38,289 bases of DNA from a virus: IMG/VR virus record IMGVR_UViG_3300048835_000175, positions 1 to 38,289 of that record. One strand, given 5' to 3'. Of this stretch, positions 15,059 through 23,245 are shown one piece after another. The translations under genes and the position numbers were made by a program. The notes beneath the pieces are model-generated. The model searched no databases. It was not told where the DNA came from and saw nothing but the letters and a program-made list of their open reading frames with translations. Numbering within the stretch: position 1 is the stretch's first letter; every line of letters starts with the position of its first letter.

Positions 15059-17741
15059 GAAGGTCACTGTCAGCTATTGGTACAAGCTGATCGCGCACTT
15101 CGGTTTCGCGAAAGGCCCGGTCGACGCGATGCTCGAATGGCGCGGCGGCGACCGCGTGATCTGGAAAGGCGCGCAGGAGACCAGCGGCATTATCTCCGTC
15201 AACAAACCGGACCTCTACGGCGGCGAGAGCGCGGAAGGCGGCGTGGTCGGCGACTTCGAGTTGTTGATGGGCGACGAAGCGCAGATGCCGAGCAGCTATC
15301 TCGCCGGCATCTTCGGTGCGCTTCAGTCGGCGTATCGCAGCAAGCTCACGGGAATTCTGCGCGGCGCAAAGATCGGCGCCGGCAATCCTTACCCGAAGCC
15401 GATGTCCTGGAAGTTCCGCCGCGTCCTGAAAGGATGGGACGACGATGTGTGCTGGTATCCGGAAAAAGCGCCTATCGTTCTCAGCGGGGCTCCGCCGGTT
15501 CCGGAAGAAGTCATCACCGGAAACGGCGTAAACGGAGGTGCCGTCCCAGGCGTGCTCACCGAACACAACGTCTCTTTTACCCCGCCCTCTGATATACCGG
15601 ACACTGTGGTGGTGCGGTTGCTGCCGCGCTCTCCGGGGCACGAGGCCGCGACTTATCCGCGTCGCGTTTTTGTGCGACAAGCAGGTACGTTGATTTGGGA
15701 CTCAGGCTGGAGAGGGCTCTCGGCGGACCAAGCCGCCTTGGACGCGATTCTAACTTCGGCTAGTCGCACAGACTTGCTTGGAGTCATAACTGAGCCGGAA
15801 ACGGCCGAGGTCTTGCGGTCTTTCACACCTTCCGTTCTAGCCGAGGTGGAGATGTTCCAAGCCACAATGGCAGATGCGCGGCCGGACCGGATAAGCATCC
15901 AGGTTTATCTCTATACGCAAAGCGGAGATTCGACCGAACTTATCGGCATGAACCCTGCGCACATTCTCTACGACAGCATCACGTCGCGCAAAGAGAACGG
16001 AGGTATGGGCGAGCCGACTGGACGCATTAACGAGGCCAGTTTTGAGGCGGCGGCGGATAAAGCCTACGAGGAAGGCTTCGGCCTTTGCACGACCTGGCGC
16101 GGCGGCGAGAGCGCGGAACAGTTCCAGCAGCGTATTTGCAACGTGGTCGGCTGGACGCTTTCGCAGGACATCCTTGACGGCCAGTATTACATCGACATGC
16201 TGCGCGGCGAGTACACGCTCGAAGACCTCCCGGTCATCACGGATGATGACATCATCGACTGGCGAGCGGAGCCGAACTCGCTGACCGAAGCGATCAACCA
16301 CCTCTCGGTGGCTTGGTACGACCCGGAAAAAGTCGAGACGCGCGTGACCACGCCTATCCAATCCCTCGGCGCCATCGAGAGCGCTGGCGGCGTGATTCCG
16401 GAGGTTCGGGAGTATTACGAAATTCCTCACGAGCCGTTGGCCTTGCGCGTCGCCGACCGTGATCTCCGTGCGGGTGCGACGCCGCTGTGGCGCTTCCAGA
16501 TTCTCGCGAATCGTCGTGCGCTAGCACTGCGCCGCCCCGGCCGCTACTTCCGCCTTATGGCGCCGAAGCGCGGGTTCGCTGACATGGTGTGCGTCGTGAG
16601 CGAGATCGGCTTCGGTTCGTTCGAGAATGGCGCCATCCAGGTCAACGCCATACAAGACGCGTTCTCCCTGGCGGACGCGGTGTTCGTCGACCCTCAAGAG
16701 TCCCTGGACGAACAACCTGACGGTGCGGCTCTGCCGGCGCCTGCGTCGGTCTTGATCGAGTCTCCGTACGTGGAACTCTCTTCGCAGATGACCACAGCGG
16801 ACTTGACCGTGCTCGCTCCGGAATCTGGCTTCGTCCAGGTAGGTGCAGCACGGCCTACCGGCTCTCTGAACTACGCAGTTGCTACCGCTATCGCAGGCAA
16901 CCCGTTCGAGGTTGCGGGTACTAACGCCGATTGGACACCGACCGCGCTTCTGGCGGCTACGCCGCTTCTCGGCGAGCCGGCGACCGTGATCGCGTACACC
17001 GGCGGCAGCCTGCTGGGCAACGTAGTGATCGGCACTTGGGCCCTGTGGGGTGACGAGATTGTCCGCGTTGACGAGATCGACCAGGACGCCGAAACGATGA
17101 CGCTTGCGCGTGCCTGCGGGGATACGACGCCGAAGGAGCACGCAGCAGACGAGCGCATCTGGTTCATCGGCGACTGGTACGGCACTGACAACCGTGAGTA
17201 CGTCGACGGCGAGACCGTGCAGGCGAAAGCCTTGACGCGAACCGGACAAGACCAACTTGCGCTCGACAGCGCGCCGACCGTGTCCGTAGAGATGGCGTCG
17301 CGTCAGGTTCGCCCGTACCCGCCGGGCCGGCTGCGCTTCACCGACGACCTGGTGACGGATGTCGCTTACCCGCCCTCCCTTGCCGGAGAGTTGGAAGTCA
17401 CCTGGGCGCACCGGGACCGGCTCCTACAAGAAGACCTACTGGTGCCGGAAGGCGACGCGGACATCGGCCCCGAGACGGGGACGACGTACACGGTGAAATA
17501 CTATCTTGACGGCGTTATCGACGACACGGAGACCGGCATCACAGGCACGGCGGCGACTCCGGTTACACTGAGCGGCGATGGCGAAGTGTACGTGGAAGTG
17601 TTCGCCGAGCGAGACGGTTTCGTCAGCTTGCAAGCTGCGGCTTGCCTTTTTGATTACACCGTCGTACCGGCGGACTATCGCATCACTGACAGCAGCAACG
17701 ACCGCATCACTGACAGCGGCAACCGCCGCATAACGGACTGA
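15045..17741 (+). CDS. Tail tip attachment protein (lambda gpJ-like)
   Basis: An 898-residue protein. The chosen ATG at 15045 has GGAG 8 bases upstream; the frame is open further back but only inside the preceding gene. The N-terminus (VTVSYWYKLIAHFGFAKGPV, EWRGGDRVIWKG) and the central EGFGLCTTWRGGESAEQFQQ ... DIIDWRAEPNSLTEAINHL and VETRVTTPI region fit tip proteins of the phage-tail-3/gpJ group. The C-terminal part has Ig-like or fibronectin-like beta segments (TGTTYTVKYYLDG) and ends in RITDS repeats encoded by a 24-base repeat (17679-17738). It would close the tail and contact the host surface. Confidence 0.88.
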   Translation: MGSSKKVTVSYWYKLIAHFGFAKGPVDAMLEWRGGDRVIWKGAQETSGIISVNKPDLYGGESAEGGVVGDFELLMGDEAQMPSSYLAGIFGALQSAYRSKLTGILRGAKIGAGNPYPKPMSWKFRRVLKGWDDDVCWYPEKAPIVLSGAPPVPEEVITGNGVNGGAVPGVLTEHNVSFTPPSDIPDTVVVRLLPRSPGHEAATYPRRVFVRQAGTLIWDSGWRGLSADQAALDAILTSASRTDLLGVITEPETAEVLRSFTPSVLAEVEMFQATMADARPDRISIQVYLYTQSGDSTELIGMNPAHILYDSITSRKENGGMGEPTGRINEASFEAAADKAYEEGFGLCTTWRGGESAEQFQQRICNVVGWTLSQDILDGQYYIDMLRGEYTLEDLPVITDDDIIDWRAEPNSLTEAINHLSVAWYDPEKVETRVTTPIQSLGAIESAGGVIPEVREYYEIPHEPLALRVADRDLRAGATPLWRFQILANRRALALRRPGRYFRLMAPKRGFADMVCVVSEIGFGSFENGAIQVNAIQDAFSLADAVFVDPQESLDEQPDGAALPAPASVLIESPYVELSSQMTTADLTVLAPESGFVQVGAARPTGSLNYAVATAIAGNPFEVAGTNADWTPTALLAATPLLGEPATVIAYTGGSLLGNVVIGTWALWGDEIVRVDEIDQDAETMTLARACGDTTPKEHAADERIWFIGDWYGTDNREYVDGETVQAKALTRTGQDQLALDSAPTVSVEMASRQVRPYPPGRLRFTDDLVTDVAYPPSLAGELEVTWAHRDRLLQEDLLVPEGDADIGPETGTTYTVKYYLDGVIDDTETGITGTAATPVTLSGDGEVYVEVFAERDGFVSLQAAACLFDYTVVPADYRITDSSNDRITDSGNRRITD

Positions 17742-17746
17742 CTAAA

Positions 17747-18205
17747 ATGGCTAACGAGAAAATCTCAGACCTCACGGCGGCGGCGACCTTGACGGCGGCA
17801 GACCTGGCCGAACTGGAGCAGCCCGGAGAAACCGCCGGCACCCGCAGCCGGAAAATCACGATGGCTCTTTTGCGCGTGTTCTTCAACGCGCCGGCCGTCC
17901 AATCCGTAACGTCGGCAGGCACGGTAACGCCGACCTTCGACAACGACATGGTGAAAGTTACGGCGCAAGCTGCGGCGCTCGCATGGGCGAACCCGACCGG
18001 CACCGCAAAAGAAGGCTGGGGCTGGGTGCTCCGTTGGAAAGACAACGGTTCTGCTCGTGCAGTCAGCTTCGACACTCAGTATCGGGCGGCAGACGGCGTA
18101 ACGCTTCCGACTACGACGGTCGTCGGTAAGACCCACTACGCGGCGTGCATCTGGAACGCGACCGACACAAAGGTCGACGTTATCGCCGTGGGGTTCATGC
18201 CGTGA
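17747..18205 (+). CDS. Tail fibre/appendage protein
   Basis: A 152-residue protein starting KISDLTAAATLTAADLAELE, a motif that often opens phage tail fibres and spike proteins and is thought to anchor them to the tail tip. SRKITMALLRVFF follows, then a beta-rich C-terminal part. No strong ribosome site is visible 5 bases after the tip gene stop, so it probably relies on coupled translation. Its last four bases (GTGA) contain the next start. It may form the base of a receptor-binding structure with that gene. Confidence 0.7.
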   Translation: MANEKISDLTAAATLTAADLAELEQPGETAGTRSRKITMALLRVFFNAPAVQSVTSAGTVTPTFDNDMVKVTAQAAALAWANPTGTAKEGWGWVLRWKDNGSARAVSFDTQYRAADGVTLPTTTVVGKTHYAACIWNATDTKVDVIAVGFMP

Positions 18206-19638
18206 AGCCTTTCAACGTAATGCGGATGAAGCGGGCTGGAAGCGCGGCACCTGCGACGTACCTCGACCAGTTGCCGACTCTCCCTGTTGCAGTTTGGTCG
18301 CTGCGAAAACTTATCAGCACCGCGACGCTCTCGATTCGCGTTCGACGGAGCAGCGACAACGCTGAGCAGGACATTGGTTTCGACGGTGACGTTCTCGACA
18401 CTACTGCGCTAGCTAGCTTCGTAGGCGCGAACAGCGCGTATGTCGTCACCTGGTACGGACAGACTGGCAGCTACAACTTCACCAACGCTACCGCCGCGCA
18501 GCAGCCGCGCATCGTGAACGCGGGCGTGTATGAGGCTAGTTTGGGTTGGAACGGCTCCAACTTGCTATCGACAGGGACGGTCGCGCTGGGAACTCCGCGT
18601 GTGTGGGTTTTCGCAGATTGGGCGCAGGCTACCAGCGCCTCTTCCAAGATCATGCTTGAGCTAAGTGCGGACTACACGGCCGGCAGCGACCGCTTCATTC
18701 TGTATGAAAACTCTGCCCAGGGGGGCATGATCTGCTCTATGGGTCTAGCCCTAAACAATCGCGCCAAGTATTTTGCCGACATTGACGGCATGGCCCTCTG
18801 GTCGTTTGTTCTGGATAGAAGCATTGCAACGAGTGACGAGATAGCCGCTTACGTGAACGGAAACGTGCCGATTTCTGGCACGATTAGCGGTTCGACCGTT
18901 GACCAGTCGGGCACGTTCGGCAATCACGCGTTGCATCTCGGGGCTCGAAGCGGGGTAGCCGTCGCTAGCACAATGCGTGCGCGCTCTGTGGTCTTGTACT
19001 CTTCTGACGTAAGTAGCATCCGCACCTCAATCGAAGCGTTGATAAAGCCGGTCAGCTATTCACCTTGGGATGTCACAAGCCTGCCGGCGAACTGCACTGC
19101 TAGCAACGGCAACTTCCGCATTACGCGGTCAGGCGGCACCGACGCGTTCCGTCCAATGCGCCATCCGGTGCAGAAGGCCAGCGGCAAGTACGCGCTCCGT
19201 TTTGCGATGCGGCGCACGGCCAATGTAAATCACTATGCCGTCGTAGGAATGGAGAAGCGCGGCGTGAACTCGGCATGGCCTGGCGAACTCTCGAATAGTT
19301 GGGGCTTTTGGGGAGGCGCGTCTACGTCAAGCGGAAACCGCACGTGGCGTAACAGTTCACAAAACCTCATTGCCGGAGGCCCCTGGTACAGCGGAACCTC
19401 CGACAGCGAGGGCATGGTTGAGCTTGACATTCCCAACGGTCGAATCTATTGGGGGATTGACGGAGTGTGGTTGGGAACAGCGAATCCGGCGGCCGGAACC
19501 GGACACCAATACAACGGACTAACTGGCCCGCTTATTCTAATGCTGGATATGTACAACGATTCTATCGTTGAGCTGAAGAAGCCGGTCGACTTCATAACGC
19601 CTGCTACCGCAGGTTTCACGCCCGGCTGGCCGGACTGA
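18202..19638 (+). CDS. Receptor-binding tail protein with arabinofuranosidase-B-like and SPRY-like domains
   Basis: A 478-residue protein starting at GTG 18202. Residues 25-110 (VAVWSLRKLI, IRVRRSSDNAEQDIGFDG, YVVTWYGQTGS, QPRIVNAG) match the arabinofuranosidase-B-like module used in many phage tail proteins. Residues 130-280 look like a lectin-type jelly roll. Residues 330-470 resemble a SPRY/B30.2 domain (GKYALRFAMRR, NSWGFWGG, DIPNGRIYWGIDGVWLG, GPLILMLDMYNDS). Both kinds are binding modules, so it is the best receptor-binding candidate here. Enzymatic activity is not shown. Confidence 0.78.
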   Translation: MKPFNVMRMKRAGSAAPATYLDQLPTLPVAVWSLRKLISTATLSIRVRRSSDNAEQDIGFDGDVLDTTALASFVGANSAYVVTWYGQTGSYNFTNATAAQQPRIVNAGVYEASLGWNGSNLLSTGTVALGTPRVWVFADWAQATSASSKIMLELSADYTAGSDRFILYENSAQGGMICSMGLALNNRAKYFADIDGMALWSFVLDRSIATSDEIAAYVNGNVPISGTISGSTVDQSGTFGNHALHLGARSGVAVASTMRARSVVLYSSDVSSIRTSIEALIKPVSYSPWDVTSLPANCTASNGNFRITRSGGTDAFRPMRHPVQKASGKYALRFAMRRTANVNHYAVVGMEKRGVNSAWPGELSNSWGFWGGASTSSGNRTWRNSSQNLIAGGPWYSGTSDSEGMVELDIPNGRIYWGIDGVWLGTANPAAGTGHQYNGLTGPLILMLDMYNDSIVELKKPVDFITPATAGFTPGWPD

Positions 19639-19656
19639 GTTTCAGAGGGTTTCCCT

Positions 19657-20355
19657 ATGACCGACCCTGAAAACAAAGGAAGACGAGTGAGCGATCAAGA
19701 CCTCTTGGATTCAGCCAAGCAAGCTGTGCGCCTGGAAGAACTCAATGGCCGGCAGAACCTGTTGTCTCTGCAAATCACGAACGGCCTGCAAGCGATGCGC
19801 AGCGCCGTTGAAGGCACGCAGTCGGAAGTACACCGCGTCGCGCAAACCCTGGAAACGCTGGCAGCTCAACAGCGCGACCACGGGTCGAACAAGGACAGCC
19901 TCGACTCTCTTCGGAAAGAGATGCAGTCCATGTCGACTCGGATGGAAAAACTTTTCTCGGACCACGCGACCGTGCAGGACCGCAAGTGGGAGATATATTC
20001 GGCAGACCGAGACTCGCGTTGGCGGGAGCATGAAGCCGACAACGAGAACACGTCGCGCGACATCCGCGGCGAGATCAAGGACATTCGCGAAGTGGAAGTG
20101 CGGCGCATCCGAGAGAAGCTGATTCGCTGGACGGGCTGGGGTGCTGGCGTCGGCGCCCTGGTGATGTTGATCGGCACTGGATTTCTTTATCACCTGAACT
20201 ATCGCTTCAACGAGAACGATTTCAAAACCGACCGCCTGCAAATCGAATCGCGGCAGCACGGCGAAGCACTTCAAGAGATCAAGTTGTACCTGGCGCGCGG
20301 CGGGCGCATCCCGCCGGAAAACTCCGGAAACCAAAGGACTGATCGCAATGACTGA
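19657..20355 (+). CDS. Coiled-coil membrane protein, lysis region
   Basis: A 232-residue protein. Residues 10-165 are long charged helices, probably coiled coil (LEELNGRQNLLSLQITNGLQ, SLDSLRKEMQSMSTRMEKLF). A single membrane segment follows at about 166-186 (WGAGVGALVMLIGTGFLYHL), then a helical tail. The stop overlaps the next start by 8 bases. The position just before a multi-span protein and the lysozyme suggests a role in lysis, for example as holin partner or regulator. The single span and long soluble part are unlike a classic holin. Confidence 0.65.
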   Translation: MTDPENKGRRVSDQDLLDSAKQAVRLEELNGRQNLLSLQITNGLQAMRSAVEGTQSEVHRVAQTLETLAAQQRDHGSNKDSLDSLRKEMQSMSTRMEKLFSDHATVQDRKWEIYSADRDSRWREHEADNENTSRDIRGEIKDIREVEVRRIREKLIRWTGWGAGVGALVMLIGTGFLYHLNYRFNENDFKTDRLQIESRQHGEALQEIKLYLARGGRIPPENSGNQRTDRND

Positions 20356-20743
20356 GAAAGCAAATCCGCAAACCGACCTGGCGCCGCGTGTGCGGCTGTG
20401 GGAGTTCTGGCGCAGCAACCAGGTGTGGCTGCTCCAGCTCCCGCTCGTCGTGAGCTTGATGTTCGTGGTGTACGTCGTGCTCAAGTCCCTCGACTCGCGC
20501 ATCGGTGTCGAAGGCTTCGGCGACGCCTTCGGCTACATGCTCAACCTCGTGCGAGCGCTCATCATCATCGCCGTCTCCTGGTGGTTCAAGAAACGGGCGC
20601 TGTTCGACATCCACTCGCGCACGGAGCTGGACCTGTTCATGGCGGCGAAGGCCGGCGACCGTCCGGCGTACTGGCTTCGCGCGTTCGACCGCATCGAGTG
20701 GGCGTTCGTACTGGCCTTCGTGACCTTCTGGATGACGCGATGA
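20348..20743 (+). CDS. Putative holin (multi-span membrane protein)
   Basis: A 131-residue protein with likely membrane segments at about 26-48 (VWLLQLPLVVSLMFVVYVVL), 64-81 (around ALIIIAVSWWF) and 116-129 (WAFVLAFVTFWM). AAGGA lies about 10 bases before the ATG. It directly precedes the lysozyme, overlapping it by four bases (ATGA). Size, spans and position fit a holin that opens the inner membrane at the time of lysis. There is no sequence signature to prove it. Confidence 0.65.
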   Translation: MTEKANPQTDLAPRVRLWEFWRSNQVWLLQLPLVVSLMFVVYVVLKSLDSRIGVEGFGDAFGYMLNLVRALIIIAVSWWFKKRALFDIHSRTELDLFMAAKAGDRPAYWLRAFDRIEWAFVLAFVTFWMTR

Positions 20744-21615
20744 ACCGCCGGGCCTGGTTGCTTCTTGCCCTGGCCCTGGTCGCCGGCTGCTCCAAGCCGG
20801 CGGCCGTTCCGCGCGTCGACCAGGCGGCCCAGGGAGCCCCGGCGGACCTACCTGCGATGGCGCCCGAGATCGCCGTCGAAGCGGCCGTGGCCGCCCAACC
20901 GCTGCCCCAAGCCGTCGAGCAGGCGGCGGCGGTCCTGGCCGAGCCTCTTGCGGCTGCGCAGGAGGCCGTATCTGCCGTGATCGCGGTAGAGGTGGCTCCC
21001 GAGGTCGAGATAGGGCCGTGGGCGCCCATTGCGGCGGCTCTGATCGTCCGCTGGGAGATCAGCAGCCCGGAATACTACGAGCGGCGCCTGAAGGCCCCCA
21101 TTTGGCCCAAGGGCGCGAGCGGCGTGACCTGGTGCGTCGGTTACGACGGCGGGCACCAGGTCCGGGCAGTGATCGTCGACGATTGGGCCAGCCACCCGCA
21201 CGTCGACCGCCTGGCCGCGACCGCCGGCATCCGGGGCGAGAAGGCTGGCCGCCTGGTGCCGGGCCTGAAGGACGTGACCACGCCGTACTCGGATTGCCTG
21301 GTCGTCTTCGAGAAGCGCACGCTGCTGTACTACGACCGCGTCGCCGCGCGAGCTTTCGGCCCCGGCTATCTGCTGCTCAAGCCGAACGTCCGCGCCGCGT
21401 TGGTGTCGTTGGTCTACAATCGCGGCGCCTCGATGGTCGGCGACTCGCGTCGCGAAATGAAAGCGATCAAGGTCGAGTGCATGGAGATCGACTCGCCGGG
21501 GCCGTGCGTCGCGAAGCACCTACGCGCGATGAAACGACTTTGGCGGGGCACAGTGAACGAGCGCGGGCTGTCCGCGCGACGCGAGGCGGAAGCTCTCGTG
21601 GCCGAAACACCGTAG
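20740..21615 (+). CDS. Lysozyme-like endolysin (GH24-type) with lipoprotein signal
   Basis: A 291-residue protein starting at the ATG in the ATGA overlap; the frame is open upstream only inside the holin-like gene. Residues 1-17 are a lipoprotein signal (MNRRAWLLLALALVAGC), with lipobox VAGC at 14-17 and Ser at +2. Residues 18-92 are an Ala/Pro/Glu-rich linker. The enzyme domain (95-291) has a candidate catalytic Glu106 (IVRWEISS), GVTWCVGYDGGH (128-139), VSLVYNRG (222-229) and GLSARREAEAL (276-286), all GH24-like. It would cut peptidoglycan. A lipid anchor is unusual for an endolysin. Confidence 0.85.
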   Translation: MNRRAWLLLALALVAGCSKPAAVPRVDQAAQGAPADLPAMAPEIAVEAAVAAQPLPQAVEQAAAVLAEPLAAAQEAVSAVIAVEVAPEVEIGPWAPIAAALIVRWEISSPEYYERRLKAPIWPKGASGVTWCVGYDGGHQVRAVIVDDWASHPHVDRLAATAGIRGEKAGRLVPGLKDVTTPYSDCLVVFEKRTLLYYDRVAARAFGPGYLLLKPNVRAALVSLVYNRGASMVGDSRREMKAIKVECMEIDSPGPCVAKHLRAMKRLWRGTVNERGLSARREAEALVAETP

Positions 21616-21624
21616 GAGAACGAG

Positions 21625-22032
21625 ATGGCATTTTTGAATTTTTTGTTCGGCACCAAGCTCGGCCAGTTGCTCGTTGCGGCTTTGATCGTGCTGCTGTGCT
21701 GGTGGGCTTTTTCCAGTCACTACGACGGCGTCGGCTACCAGCGTTGCCGGGACGAGCACGCGAAGGCGGTGGCGGCGGCCAACGTCAAGCAGGCTGAAGA
21801 GAACGAAGCACGCAACGCGACCGCTTCGGAAGTTGCTAAGGACGCGACAGCGGCAACCGTCGATGTCATAAACCAAGCGGACGATGCGTCTGCAAAAACC
21901 AAAAAGGAAATCGAATATGTTTATCTCGACCGCCCGGCAACCGCTCCTGTTGTGTTCGATTCTTGTGCTCATCCTCTCGATGAGCGCGTGCAGCGGAAAC
22001 TCGACGAAGCCGTCAATCGAGCCAACGACTAG
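21625..22032 (+). CDS. Rz: Inner-membrane spanin subunit (Rz-like)
   Basis: A 135-residue protein with an N-terminal membrane segment (residues 14-30, QLLVAALIVLLCWWAFS) followed by a charged, Ala/Glu-rich helical periplasmic part, the pattern of i-spanins. AGGAG lies 5 bases before the ATG, 9 bases after the lysozyme stop. The o-spanin gene starts inside it in the +1 frame. Together they would link and fuse the inner and outer membranes in the last step of lysis. Confidence 0.85.
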   Translation: MAFLNFLFGTKLGQLLVAALIVLLCWWAFSSHYDGVGYQRCRDEHAKAVAAANVKQAEENEARNATASEVAKDATAATVDVINQADDASAKTKKEIEYVYLDRPATAPVVFDSCAHPLDERVQRKLDEAVNRAND

Positions 22033-22276
22033 CGAGGTGCGCTGCAAGCAGCCGCAGGACTTCAAGTTGCCGCTGCTGCCGCGCTCGAACCAGTGGGTGC
22101 AGTGCGTGCCGCCGCTGCCGGGCTCGCTGGACAAGAACGAAGCGTGCCGTGCCAGCGTGGAGATCGTGCAGTGGGCGGAGGCCGCAGCGCTCGTGGTCGA
22201 CAAGCTGCGCGGCGTGCGCGGCGAAGAGCATGCGTGCCTGGACGACGCGGAAGCGAAGGGCCTCATCCGGCAGTAG
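21917..22276 (+). CDS. Rz1: Outer-membrane spanin lipoprotein (Rz1-like)
   Basis: A 119-residue protein starting at ATG 21917 within Rz, in another frame, with AAAAAGGA 8 bases upstream. The signal peptide (LLLCSILVLILSMSAC) ends in lipobox SMSAC|S, so the mature protein is an outer-membrane lipoprotein. Pro is frequent just after (KPSIEP, LPLLPRS, VPPLPG), as in Rz1. It overlaps Rz by 116 bases and extends 244 bases beyond it. It is about twice the length of lambda Rz1 (60 aa), with a helical Cys-containing tail of unknown role. Confidence 0.85.
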   Translation: MFISTARQPLLLCSILVLILSMSACSGNSTKPSIEPTTSEVRCKQPQDFKLPLLPRSNQWVQCVPPLPGSLDKNEACRASVEIVQWAEAAALVVDKLRGVRGEEHACLDDAEAKGLIRQ

Positions 22277-22404
22277 TTGACGGCGCCGAGATACCGCGAT
22301 AGGGTTAGGGCCGCTGGTCGTATTCGCACTACGCCTGGCAACTCCTACCTCGGAACGGCGGAGGCGGAATCGAGAAACGTGGCGGGTCTCGATCTCGCAC
22401 TAGG

Positions 22405-22435
22405 AACCCCGGACTCACACTCCGGGGTTTCTTTT
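22405..22435 (+). terminator. Intrinsic terminator of the late/lysis block
   Basis: A 9-bp stem (22405-22413 AACCCCGGA with 22421-22429 TCCGGGGTT) and 7-base loop are followed by TCTTTTT. The T-run on the + strand shows it stops rightward transcription after Rz1. Confidence 0.88.
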
Positions 22436-22439
22436 TGCC

Positions 22440-22464
22440 GTCAAGACCAACTTGGCCTAGACCA
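22440..22464 (+). repeat. 25-bp repeat, copy 2 (paired with 7631-7655)
   Basis: This block matches 7631-7655 at 22 of 25 positions, including the 15-bp spacing of two AGACC-containing halves. It lies between the two convergent terminators, as copy 1 lies next to the tube terminator. Its role is unknown. Confidence 0.6.
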
Positions 22465-22481
22465 ACCTTGCCGTGACCCCG

Positions 22482-22520
22482 CAAAAGAATCCCCCCGGCG
22501 TTTCGGCCGGGGGGATTCTT
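22482..22520 (-). terminator. Intrinsic terminator of the leftward operon
   Basis: A perfect 15-bp stem (22485-22499 with 22506-22520) encloses a 6-base loop, GTTTCG. On the minus strand the stem is followed by a short T-run (ATTCTTTTGC), so it stops leftward transcription about 60 bases after the last leftward gene. Confidence 0.85.
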
Positions 22521-22577
22521 GGGTCTGTCGATGTTCACCGGACGCTTGGTCGGCGGTGTCAGGTTTGAGACTCGACG

Positions 22578-22871
22578 TTAATCGAACCACACGGGGCCGT
22601 CAAGCCCCGCAGCCGTCATCCTGGCCTGCCACCGCTTCCGGTCGGCGATACGGGCGCCTGCGGCGGCTACGGCGGCCAGGAAGCGGTCGGCGTTGAGGTC
22701 GTAGCACTCCAGCATGTGCACCTCGACGCCGGCCCACTCCTGGCCGATCAACTGCCATTCGATCTCCGGGTCGCGCGGGTCGATGTAGCTCCAGTCGTCG
22801 GGGTCCAGGAGTAGGCCGTCTTCCGCCCAGGTGCGCGCCTCGAAGATCGAGCGAGCCAGAATGTAGATCAC
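22578..22871 (-). CDS. Hypothetical protein, last gene of leftward operon
   Basis: A 97-residue protein starting at GTG 22871 inside the stop of the macro-like gene (GTGA). The frame is open upstream but only as a shadow of that gene. The sequence is acidic in the first half (EDGLLLDPDDWSYIDPRDPE), aromatic-rich, and has a helix with AAVAAAGARIADRKRWQARM. No family recognised. It is the end of the operon, just before its terminator. Confidence 0.65.
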   Translation of the reverse strand: MIYILARSIFEARTWAEDGLLLDPDDWSYIDPRDPEIEWQLIGQEWAGVEVHMLECYDLNADRFLAAVAAAGARIADRKRWQARMTAAGLDGPVWFD

Positions 22872-23245
22872 GGCGCCCCCGTGTAGTCGACGGGCACCAG
22901 GCGCCCCAGGTCGCCCAGGAAGTGCACGTTGGCAGGCACGCTCGGCGGGAACAGCGCCGCGATGCTGTCGGGCCGGTAGCCGCCGAGCCCGCATCCGATG
23001 TCGACCACGTTGAACTTCAGCTCGGGATGGCGCCGCGCGTACGCGACGAACAGATTGATGCTGCCCTTGATTGCGCGCAGGCTGCGGACGCGCATCTGGT
23101 AGTCCTTCGTCGGGATGGCGTAGGCGCGACCCGTACGACCTTCGCCAACACCCTGCGCCGCGTCGTGCTTCTCCTTCGCAGTTCGCGCGCTACCTTTACC
23201 GTGGCGGCCACCTTGATTGGAGCCGAACACGAATATTTCGTTCAC
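22868..23245 (-). CDS. Macro-domain-like phage protein (A1S_2505 type)
   Basis: A 125-residue protein starting at GTG, with AGGAGA about 7 bases upstream and a four-base overlap with the gene before. It opens MNEIFVFGSNQGGRHGKGSA, then GVGEGRTGRAYAIPTKD, and has DIGCGLGGYRPDSIA: these are hallmarks of a phage/bacterial family related to macro domains, which bind ADP-ribose or its derivatives. It could remove or sense ADP-ribose marks or NAD-derived signals made by host defences. The fold assignment is firm; the substrate is inference. Confidence 0.82.
   Translation of the reverse strand: MNEIFVFGSNQGGRHGKGSARTAKEKHDAAQGVGEGRTGRAYAIPTKDYQMRVRSLRAIKGSINLFVAYARRHPELKFNVVDIGCGLGGYRPDSIAALFPPSVPANVHFLGDLGRLVPVDYTGAP

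Larger units (their letters stand above)
22277..22577. other. Intergenic region between convergent operons
   Basis: The rightward lysis block and the leftward block end here, facing each other. The segment holds two intrinsic terminators, one per direction, and the second copy of the 25-bp repeat. I see no convincing gene; the open frame across it starts inside the Rz1 stop and has no family-like sequence. Confidence 0.8.

Noticed and set aside
22277-22696. Rightward open frame after Rz1
   Set aside because: It runs through two terminators and into antisense of a leftward gene, with no ribosome site and no family-like sequence.
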